A stretch of 14,628 nucleotides of DNA from DATDOO01 sp035293245. Lineage in GTDB: Bacteria > Pseudomonadota > Gammaproteobacteria > Methylococcales > Methylococcaceae. The stretch is taken from NCBI GenBank assembly GCA_035293245.1, contig DATDOO010000233.1, positions 1-14,628 on the forward strand, given 5' to 3'. How positions within the stretch are numbered: position 1 is the first letter of the stretch; each line of letters begins with the position of its first letter. The notes beneath the pieces are model-generated. The model did not search any database. It worked only from the letters and a program-made list of their open reading frames with translations, and was not told where the DNA came from. Both the position numbers and the translations under genes were made by a program. This document shows positions 7,775 to 13,622 of this stretch, one piece after another.

Positions 7775-9436
7775 ATGAAAGGGCGACGGAATCTGCTATG
7801 GACGGCTGGCCTCTGCGCCCTCTACGTGGCGACCGCCAGACTTGGCCTTGAATATGCCATCGTCGGCCGGACAGTCACCCTGTTGTGGCCGCCGAGCGGC
7901 ATCGCGCTGGCTGCAACCTTGATCGCAGGCTCCCGCGTCTGGCCCGGCATCGCCCTGGGAGCCTTGATCGCCAACGCTGGCACCGGCATACCGGCGCTGT
8001 CTCTTCTTTTCATCGTCCTGGGCAATACGCTGGAACCCTTGTGGGGCATGGCGTTGCTCCGGCGCAGGAACAATTTTTCCTATGCCTTGGACAAGGTGTC
8101 CGACGTGCTCGCCCTGTTCCTGTTCGCCGCCGTGATTGGCACGACCGCAAGCGCCTCCCTGGGCACGCTGGGACTCTTTCTCGGCGATGAAATAGCCTGG
8201 GGCGATTTTGGAACCACATGGCTGTCCTGGTGGCTGGGGGATGGAATGGGCGTGCTCGTTATCAGCCCGGTTCTGCTTTTGGGCGCCGCCTGGAACCGCT
8301 CCGCGTCCCCGTCGTTTTCGCCTTCCACAATGCTGGAGGCCCTGGCTTTGATCGTCGTCTTGACGGTGGTTGGCCAAGCAGTGTTCGGCAGTCCGGATCT
8401 GGCCGGTCTCGACGATTTTCCGGTTTCCCTGTCCCTGTTTCCGTTTGCCATCTGGGGCGCGCTTCGCTTCGGGCCCGGCGGCGCTGCCGGCGTGACGCTG
8501 ATCGCATCTTTTCTTGCCATTAGCGGTACGGCCCATGGCACCGGCCCGTTCGCGGTGGGTTCGGCGATGGAGAGCCTGATCCGCTGGTGCCTGTTTGCCG
8601 ATCTCATGGCCATTACCGGCCTCCTGCTGGCGGCTGTCGCTTCCGAGCGGGAAAAGGCGCTGGCGGCGTTAAGAAACGCCAAGGACGATCTGGAACGGCG
8701 CGTGCGACAACGAACCGACGAACTCACCTGCGCCAATCTGGAGCTTCAGACGGCGTTGACCGCGCGGCGGCGCATGCAGATGGAGATGAACCAGATCGGC
8801 GAGGAGCGGCAGAAAACCATGGGGCAGGAATTGCATGATGGTTTGGGTCAACAGCTCACCGGGATCGCCTTGCTGGTCACCTCCTTGGGCGAGACGCTGG
8901 GTGTCAAGTCGATACCGGAAGTTGCCGCCGTCCGCCAGGTCGAGCGCCTGCTCGGCGAAGCCATCGCCATGGTCCGTTCCTTGTCCCGTGGACTTTATCC
9001 CGTGGCGCTGGAAAGTGGCGGTCTTCCCTCCGCGCTGAACCATCTGGCGGAAAACGCCCGCGGCTTGTCGGGAGTCCAGTGCACTGTCCGATGCGGTACC
9101 GGCCTGCAGGCGATTGACAAGAGCACCGCACTGAACCTGTATCGCATTGCCCAGGAAGCCGTGTCCAACGCCCTGCGTCACGGCAAGGCCCGGCGAATCG
9201 AGATCGAGCTGTCCGGGGTGGGCGGCAAATACGCGCTTTCGGTCAAGGACAACGGCGTCGGCTTTCCCAGCCAAAATCCGAAGACAAACGGAACGCTCGG
9301 TTTGCGCAGCATGCAGTGCCGAACCGAACTGATCGGGGCGACGTTCGAAGTTCGGGAGAATCCGGACGGCGGTTCGTGGGTCGTCGTTACGGGGCCCATG
9401 AGGCACGAGGAGCAGGACATTGCCAAGCGAAAATGA
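7775..9436 (+). CDS. MASE1-domain membrane histidine kinase (NarX/UhpB class)
   Basis: A 553-residue sensor kinase. Residues about 5-290 are a multi-helix membrane region of MASE1 type, including LLWPPSGIALA (36-46) and SWWLGDGMGVLVISP (151-165). A coiled-coil-like linker follows (about 290-345). The dimerisation/phosphorylation domain is HisKA_3, with phospho-acceptor His354 in GQELHDGLGQQLTGIALL. The HATPase domain has an N-box RIAQEAVSNALRHG (457-470, Asn465), G1 DNGVGF (492-497) and G2 GTLGLRSM (506-513). All kinase motifs look intact. There is no NarX-type periplasmic P-box or HAMP, so direct nitrate sensing as in NarX is not supported; the MASE1 ligand is unknown. It overlaps the response regulator gene by 17 nt, indicating a cognate pair. 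The ribosome-binding site is weak (GTAGGG). Confidence 0.9.
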   Translation: MKGRRNLLWTAGLCALYVATARLGLEYAIVGRTVTLLWPPSGIALAATLIAGSRVWPGIALGALIANAGTGIPALSLLFIVLGNTLEPLWGMALLRRRNNFSYALDKVSDVLALFLFAAVIGTTASASLGTLGLFLGDEIAWGDFGTTWLSWWLGDGMGVLVISPVLLLGAAWNRSASPSFSPSTMLEALALIVVLTVVGQAVFGSPDLAGLDDFPVSLSLFPFAIWGALRFGPGGAAGVTLIASFLAISGTAHGTGPFAVGSAMESLIRWCLFADLMAITGLLLAAVASEREKALAALRNAKDDLERRVRQRTDELTCANLELQTALTARRRMQMEMNQIGEERQKTMGQELHDGLGQQLTGIALLVTSLGETLGVKSIPEVAAVRQVERLLGEAIAMVRSLSRGLYPVALESGGLPSALNHLAENARGLSGVQCTVRCGTGLQAIDKSTALNLYRIAQEAVSNALRHGKARRIEIELSGVGGKYALSVKDNGVGFPSQNPKTNGTLGLRSMQCRTELIGATFEVRENPDGGSWVVVTGPMRHEEQDIAKRK

Positions 9437-10097
9437 CGCCGGCCAGGCGAAGGCCAAAATCCTGATCGTCGACGATCATCCCATCGTGCGCCAGGGCATG
9501 GCGCAACTCATCAATCTTCAAAGCGATCTACAGCTCTGCTGCGAGGCCGGCGGTGCCGAAGAGGCGCTGACGGCCGCGGAACTGCACCCTCACGACCTGG
9601 CCATTGTCGATATCTCCCTCGACGGAACGTCCGGCCTGAACCTCATTGCGAGCTTGACGGCGCGTCATTCCGGGTTGCCGATACTGGTCATGAGCTTCCA
9701 CGAAGAAACCCAGTATGCGGAGCGCGCGTTACGGCTGGGCGCGAAGGGGTACATCATGAAGCAGCAGGCGACCGCGAACATCCTGTCGGCAATCCGCCGC
9801 ATCCTGGAGGGCGGCATCTACCTGAGCGACGACATGCACGGCCTGATACTGGAACGCATACGCTCTCCTTCTCCCGCTCCGGGCGTGGCCGATCCCGTCG
9901 CCTGCCTGACCGACCGCGAGTTCGAAGTATTGCGGCTGATCGGGTTTGGTTTCGGCACGCGGCAGATCGCCGAAAAGCTCAACCGCAGCGTCAAGACCGT
10001 CGAGACGCATCGCACCAACATCAAGGACAAACTGGGTTTGAAGACCGGCACGGAAGTGGTTCGCTTCGCCGCCTGCTGGATCGAAAGGAGCGAATAG
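9420..10097 (+). CDS. NarL/FixJ-family response regulator
   Basis: A 225-residue DNA-binding response regulator and partner of the MASE1 kinase. The receiver domain shows the acidic pair D18-D19, the phospho-acceptor D64 (AIVDISLDG), the switch Ser92 and the conserved Lys114 (GYIMK). The C-terminal LuxR-type helix-turn-helix spans about 162-220 (LTDREFEVLRLI, then SVKTVETHRTNIKDKL). The start is a TTG at 9420 with GAGGAG 7 nt upstream. No in-frame ATG exists before the receiver core, and the ATG at 9434 is out of frame. It overlaps the kinase gene by 17 nt, giving translational coupling. Likely targets include the nearby narK genes or the gene at 10259, whose upstream region holds two inverted repeats, but the regulon is not shown by sequence. 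Confidence 0.92.
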   Translation: MPSENDAGQAKAKILIVDDHPIVRQGMAQLINLQSDLQLCCEAGGAEEALTAAELHPHDLAIVDISLDGTSGLNLIASLTARHSGLPILVMSFHEETQYAERALRLGAKGYIMKQQATANILSAIRRILEGGIYLSDDMHGLILERIRSPSPAPGVADPVACLTDREFEVLRLIGFGFGTRQIAEKLNRSVKTVETHRTNIKDKLGLKTGTEVVRFAACWIERSE

Positions 10098-10105
10098 ACG
10101 TTCGA

Positions 10106-10122
10106 CTAGGGGATTCCCCTAG
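10106..10122. promoter_or_regulatory. Perfect 17-nt palindrome, candidate operator
   Basis: CTAGGGGATTCCCCTAG has perfect 8-bp arms about a single central base, 9 nt after the response regulator stop. No T-run follows, so it is a poor intrinsic terminator. The arm sequence and its position 137 nt upstream of the small secreted-protein gene fit a dimeric regulator site, possibly for the adjacent NarL-type protein. The binding protein is not known. Confidence 0.45.
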
Positions 10123-10150
10123 ATGTAAATCAGGGAGACTCCGATTTTCC

Positions 10151-10172
10151 GACTATCCCGGTCGGGTTAGTC
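10151..10172. promoter_or_regulatory. Imperfect 10-2-10 inverted repeat, candidate operator
   Basis: Arms GACTATCCCG (10151-10160) and CGGGTTAGTC (10163-10172) are complementary at 9 of 10 positions, separated by GT. It lies 29 nt after the palindrome at 10106-10122 and about 87 nt upstream of the next ATG, a position suited to transcriptional control. The TATCCC/TAACCC halves loosely resemble NarL-type heptamers, but this is suggestive only. Confidence 0.4.
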
Positions 10173-10258
10173 TTCGCCCACTTTCCAGACAGGATCAAAT
10201 GGAAAGAAAGGAGCAGCCGGCAAGGCTGTAAACAAAGGCGAAGAAGAGGAGTACGACC

Positions 10259-10612
10259 ATGTTCGACAAGAGTTTCACCCACAACAATCGACGCCGTCTC
10301 GCAAGAGCCGGCCTTATTCTGCCGGTGGCGCTGGCTAGCGCTTTGGCCGCAGCCGCCAGCGACACCGAGATGACGCAAACGGTCAAGATCCAGCCCTGCA
10401 AGGGGGGAGAGACGGTGGCCCAGTATCTCGATCACAAGCTGTCTTCCAGCTTTCGCGACTTGGGTTGGCGCATGTTTCCCGCGAACGATGGTTTCGATGT
10501 GGAGCGCGCGTTTTTGGCGAGCAAATTCATGGAACTTCGCTACCGCTGGCGCGTGGATCGCAGTGGTCAGGTGCGAGCGATTAGCGAACGTGCGCAAAAT
10601 CTCTGTTCGTGA
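10259..10612 (+). CDS. Small secreted protein of unknown function
   Basis: A 117-residue protein I do not recognise. The N-terminus has a basic region (NNRRRLARAG), a hydrophobic stretch to about residue 33 and an Ala-rich cleavage region (ASALAAAAS), so it is probably exported to the periplasm. RRRLAR could suggest Tat export, but the motif is not canonical. The mature part of about 83 residues has two cysteines (C47, C116) that could form a disulfide. Its end is rich in aromatic and basic residues (ELRYRWRVDRSGQVRAISER). There is no heme, metal or lipobox motif. A strong ribosome-binding site (GAGGAG, 7 nt spacing) supports the ATG. It lies between the two-component system and narK2, preceded by two inverted repeats and followed by a stem-loop, so it may be its own transcription unit under control of the adjacent regulator. 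Confidence 0.7.
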   Translation: MFDKSFTHNNRRRLARAGLILPVALASALAAAASDTEMTQTVKIQPCKGGETVAQYLDHKLSSSFRDLGWRMFPANDGFDVERAFLASKFMELRYRWRVDRSGQVRAISERAQNLCS

Positions 10613-10664
10613 ACACATAGAACAGGATACCCCCGTTTTAACCTGCACCTGTCTTGCACACAAA

Positions 10665-10696
10665 GCCGGCGCGCCATCCCATTTTGGTGCGCCGGC
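10665..10696. repeat. GC-rich stem-loop after the secreted-protein gene
   Basis: Arms GCCGGCGCGCC (10665-10675) and GGTGCGCCGGC (10686-10696) pair at 10 of 11 positions around a 10-nt loop. It sits 53 nt after the stop codon. No T-tract follows on the plus strand, so intrinsic termination is doubtful. It may stabilise the upstream mRNA's 3' end or act as a weak terminator. Confidence 0.4.
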
Positions 10697-10729
10697 CTGG
10701 ATGGTCTGGCGGGGTCATGCGCTTTGAAA

Positions 10730-10742
10730 TGATGTCGCATCA
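10730..10742. promoter_or_regulatory. Candidate FNR-like palindrome upstream of narK2
   Basis: TGATG-TCG-CATCA is a perfect 5-3-5 palindrome 74 nt upstream of the narK2 ATG. The TGAT...ATCA halves recall an FNR/CRP-family box, and an extra A follows on the right (ATCAA). The half-sites are 5 nt apart instead of the canonical 4, so binding by FNR itself is doubtful. Confidence 0.3.
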
Positions 10743-10815
10743 ATCTGTTGCATAAGGGCGCGAATATTGCTTCGTCGCGGTGCAACGCCGGCTTGACCGG
10801 TAAAAAGGATGCCCC

Positions 10816-12030
10816 ATGGCAATGCGCGACTTTCTCAAAAGCGGCCACACGCCGACCCTGATCGGCGCTTTCCTCTATTCCGACATGAGCTTCATGGCCT
10901 GGGTACTGCTCGGGCCGTTGGCCATCCACATCGGCCGCGACTTGCAGCTGTCGCCGGATCGGCAATACACCCTGGCGGCGCTGCCCCTCCTGGCGGGCGC
11001 CGTGCTGCGCATTCCGGTGGGCGTGGCGGTGGATCGTTTCGGCCCGCTGCGCACGGGTCTTTTCTGCCAGCTTCTCGTGCTGCTCGCTTTGTTCGCCGCT
11101 TACGACGGCGGCGTCCACACCCTGCGCGGCGTTTACCTCCTGGGGTTTTTTCTCGGCGTGGCCGGAACCAGCGTGGCGGTGGCCCTGCCCCTGGCCAGCC
11201 GCTGGTATCCCGACCAGTACCAGGGCCTGGCGCTGGGCATCGCCGGCGCGGCCAGCAGCGGTACGGTGTTCGCCGCCCTGTTCGCGCCCAGCCTGGCCGA
11301 CGCCTACGGCTGGCGCAGCGTGCTGGGATGGGCGCTGCTCCCGCTGCTCGCCGCCTTTCTGCTCTATCTGTTCACGACCCGCGACGCGCCCGGCCCGCCC
11401 AGACAGAAAGTGCCGGGGCATTACCGCCAGTTGCTGGCAGATGCCGACGTGTGGTGGTTCATGCTGTTCTATGCCGTCGCCTTTGGCGGGGTGGTGGCGC
11501 TGGCCAGCGTGCTGGTGCTGTATTTCCACCAGCAATACCACCTGGCCCCGGCGAGCGCCGGCTACTTCGCCGCTGCCTGCATTCTCGCCGGCTCCGCCCT
11601 GCGCCCGGTCGGCGGCTGGCTGGCCGACCGGCTGGGCGGCATCCGCAGCTTGCAGCTTCAATTCGCCATCGTGGCGCTTGCCACGTTTCTGGTCAGCTTT
11701 TCCCCGTCTGCCCACTTCCTTGCCATGGCGTTGCTGATGATCGGCATGGCGGCGCTGGGCATGGCTTCCGGGGCGGTGTTCCAGCTCGTGCCATTGCGCT
11801 TTCGCAAAGAAGTCGGGGCAACGACGGGCCTGGTCGGGGCGGCGGGCGGCCTGGGCGGCTTTTTTCTGGCGGAAATCCTGGGCAAGTCCAGGACGCTGAC
11901 CGCCGATTTTCAGGCCGGTTTTCTGATTTTTGCGGCGCTGGCCGCCTTGTGCTGGTTCGGCATCCGCCGCGTCCGCAGCCGCTGGCGCACGACCTGGGGT
12001 TCGGCGGCGCTGACTTCGGCACGCGTATAG
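10816..12030 (+). CDS. narK: NarK-family transporter (copy 2, diverged nitrate-signature motif)
   Basis: A 404-residue, 12-helix major-facilitator protein, paralogous to the copy at 6424 along its whole length (shared GHxPTL, AFLYxDxSFMxWV, ASRWYP and LADRxGGIR motifs). The presumed substrate arginines are kept: R65 in VLRIPVG and R263 in ALRPVGG. The first nitrate-signature segment reads AGAASSG (143-149) instead of AGAGNMG, replacing the conserved Asn; the second Gly-rich motif (TTGLVGAAGGLGGFF) is retained. This may mean altered selectivity or direction, for example nitrite export. The ATG at 10816 has AAAAGGA about 6 nt upstream. The octaheme cytochrome gene starts 35 nt after its stop and is probably cotranscribed, placing the transporter in the same nitrogen-oxide pathway. 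It is about 20 residues shorter than copy 1, mainly in the loop after TM8-9. Confidence 0.85.
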   Translation: MAMRDFLKSGHTPTLIGAFLYSDMSFMAWVLLGPLAIHIGRDLQLSPDRQYTLAALPLLAGAVLRIPVGVAVDRFGPLRTGLFCQLLVLLALFAAYDGGVHTLRGVYLLGFFLGVAGTSVAVALPLASRWYPDQYQGLALGIAGAASSGTVFAALFAPSLADAYGWRSVLGWALLPLLAAFLLYLFTTRDAPGPPRQKVPGHYRQLLADADVWWFMLFYAVAFGGVVALASVLVLYFHQQYHLAPASAGYFAAACILAGSALRPVGGWLADRLGGIRSLQLQFAIVALATFLVSFSPSAHFLAMALLMIGMAALGMASGAVFQLVPLRFRKEVGATTGLVGAAGGLGGFFLAEILGKSRTLTADFQAGFLIFAALAALCWFGIRRVRSRWRTTWGSAALTSARV

Positions 12031-12065
12031 ATTTGGATAAAAACAAAATCGGGGGGAGGTACATC

Positions 12066-13622
12066 ATGAAGTCGATCACAACGAAATTTATCCTCGTCAT
12101 CCTCGGATGGCTGCTGTTTAGCGCGCTACCCGCCTGGAGCGCGGACGCTCAGGCTCCCGCTGCAGCGGCGCAGCCCGCCAAGCCGACCGTGGAGGCCAAA
12201 GCCGCCGCGGCCAAACCAGCCGGCAAGGAAGAACCGGTGCTGAGTCCCGAGGAGGCCAAGGCCAAGATGCTCAAGCCCTTCAAGGCCTTGAGCAAGGAGA
12301 GCGCCACCTGCGCCTCCTGCCACAAGGAGAAGACCCCCGGCATCTTCCAGCAGTGGGGCGCTTCCAAGCACTTCGGCGCCAATGTGGGCTGCTATGAATG
12401 CCACAAGGCGGAGAAAGGCGATCCGGACGCCATCAACCACAAGGAATTCACCATCTCGGTCATCGTCTCCCCCAAGGACTGCGGCGAGTGCCACAACACC
12501 GAGGTGGAGCAGTTCACCAAGAGCCACCACGCCAAGGCGGCGGAAATCCTCGGCTCCCTGGACAACATCCTCGCCGACGTGGCGGAAGGCAACATGGACT
12601 TCCGCGGCGAATCCGCCGCCACGGTCAACGGCTGCTGGCAGTGCCACGGCTCGCCGGTGAAGGTGCTGCCCAACGGCGACCTGGATCCGGCCACCTGGCC
12701 CAACACCGGCATCGGCCGCATCAACCCGGACGGCTCGCGCGGCTCCTGCGCCGCCTGCCACCAGCGCCACGAGTTCTCCATGGTGCAGGCGCGCCGCCCC
12801 GAATCCTGCGGCAAGTGCCACCTGGGTCCCGACCACCCGCAGAAGGAGATCTACGACGAGTCCAAGCACGGCATCAACTTCTACGCCAACGTGGACCGCA
12901 TGAACCTGGCCTCCGCCAAGTGGGTGGCCGGCGAGGACTACGACGTGGCCCCCACCTGCGCCACCTGCCACATGTCGGCCACTTCCGAGTTGCCCATCAC
13001 CCACGACGTGGGCGACCGCATCTCCTGGACGCTGCGTCCGCCGATTTCCGAAAAGATCGACGCCAAGGCGGTCAAGGAGGGCAAGGCCGTCAAGTCCTGG
13101 ATGGACCGGCGCAAGGACATGAAGAACGTTTGCACCTCCTGCCACGGCACCAACACGGTGGAAGCCTTCTACGAGCAGTTCGACGGCCTGGTGAACCTGT
13201 ACAACAACAAGTTCGCCATTCCGGGGCAGAAGCTCATGACCATCGCCCTGAAGGAGAAGCTTTTGACCGAGACGGCTTTCGACGAAAAGCTGGAGTGGAC
13301 CTGGTACCTCCTCTGGCACCACGAAGGCCGCCGCGCCCGCCACGGCGCCTCCATGCAGGGGCCGGACTACACCCACTGGCACGGCACCTTCGAGGTGGCG
13401 CACCGCTGGTACACGGAGATGGTGCCGGAAGTGCAGGAGCTGATCGAAAAGAGCGAGAAGGCCGGCAAGCACGAAGGCGCGCAGAAATTGAAAGCCGCGC
13501 TGGATGAAATCCTCAACTCACCGGATCACCGCTGGTTCATCGGCAAGATGCCGGAGGACGAGAAGGCGCGGCGCAAGGCGCAGATGGAGGAGTTCAAGCA
13601 GCGCTATCTGCAGGCCAAGTAA
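12066..13622 (+). CDS. Octaheme cytochrome c of the HAO family, probably reductive (nitrite/hydroxylamine reductase type)
   Basis: A 518-residue periplasmic protein with signal peptide (about 1-25, cleavage near AWS-A) and an Ala/Pro/Lys-rich linker. It has eight CxxCH heme sites: C82, C109, C139, C190, C228, C248, C298 and C356. Order and surrounding motifs match hydroxylamine oxidoreductase, including RHEFSMVQARRPESCGKCH and VAPTCATCHM. D256-H257 after heme 6 match the catalytic Asp-His pair of HAO. In the C-terminal segment, aligned by eye from memory with Nitrosomonas HAO, the crosslinking Tyr position holds W438 (PDYTHWHG), although Y435 is nearby. HAO homologues without this Tyr (epsilon-Hao, IhOCC) reduce nitrite or hydroxylamine to ammonium, so a reductase is favoured. 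No C-terminal membrane helix is seen. GGGAGG precedes the ATG. narK2 lies upstream and a second multiheme cytochrome directly abuts downstream. Oxidative activity remains possible. Confidence 0.85.
   Translation: MKSITTKFILVILGWLLFSALPAWSADAQAPAAAAQPAKPTVEAKAAAAKPAGKEEPVLSPEEAKAKMLKPFKALSKESATCASCHKEKTPGIFQQWGASKHFGANVGCYECHKAEKGDPDAINHKEFTISVIVSPKDCGECHNTEVEQFTKSHHAKAAEILGSLDNILADVAEGNMDFRGESAATVNGCWQCHGSPVKVLPNGDLDPATWPNTGIGRINPDGSRGSCAACHQRHEFSMVQARRPESCGKCHLGPDHPQKEIYDESKHGINFYANVDRMNLASAKWVAGEDYDVAPTCATCHMSATSELPITHDVGDRISWTLRPPISEKIDAKAVKEGKAVKSWMDRRKDMKNVCTSCHGTNTVEAFYEQFDGLVNLYNNKFAIPGQKLMTIALKEKLLTETAFDEKLEWTWYLLWHHEGRRARHGASMQGPDYTHWHGTFEVAHRWYTEMVPEVQELIEKSEKAGKHEGAQKLKAALDEILNSPDHRWFIGKMPEDEKARRKAQMEEFKQRYLQAK

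Noticed and set aside
6220..7776. Long minus-strand frame (518 codons) opposite narK1
   Set aside because: It is a high-GC shadow ORF, His/Gln/Gly-rich with no recognisable domain, opposite a well-supported transporter.
10200..10215. GG-N10-GC spacing upstream of the secreted-protein gene (TGGAAAGAAAGGAGCA)
   Set aside because: Only the GG and GC positions and a few others fit; TTGC is absent, so the match is no better than chance in purine-rich DNA.
10642..10657. Sigma-54-like sequence (CTGCACCTGTCTTGCA) before narK2
   Set aside because: The -12 element looks good, but the invariant GG at -24 is TG, and a GC-rich stem-loop follows.
10665..10696. Calling the stem-loop a rho-independent terminator
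   Set aside because: No T-tract follows the stem on the plus strand, so only a stem-loop is claimed.
12126..13472. Minus-strand 448-codon frame opposite the octaheme cytochrome
   Set aside because: Low-complexity Val/Leu/Gly/His composition is typical of an antisense shadow; the plus-strand gene has eight heme motifs.
10809..13622. A single 937-codon open frame ending with the octaheme cytochrome
   Set aside because: Its first 419 codons are a shadow frame of narK2 with Arg/Gly/Pro-rich sequence and no domain. The true start is the ATG at 12066, with GGGAGG and a signal peptide.
12066..13622. Classifying the octaheme protein as classical hydroxylamine oxidoreductase (haoA)
   Set aside because: The crosslinking Tyr seems to be replaced and no haoB-like partner follows; only the HAO family is claimed, with a reductive role favoured.
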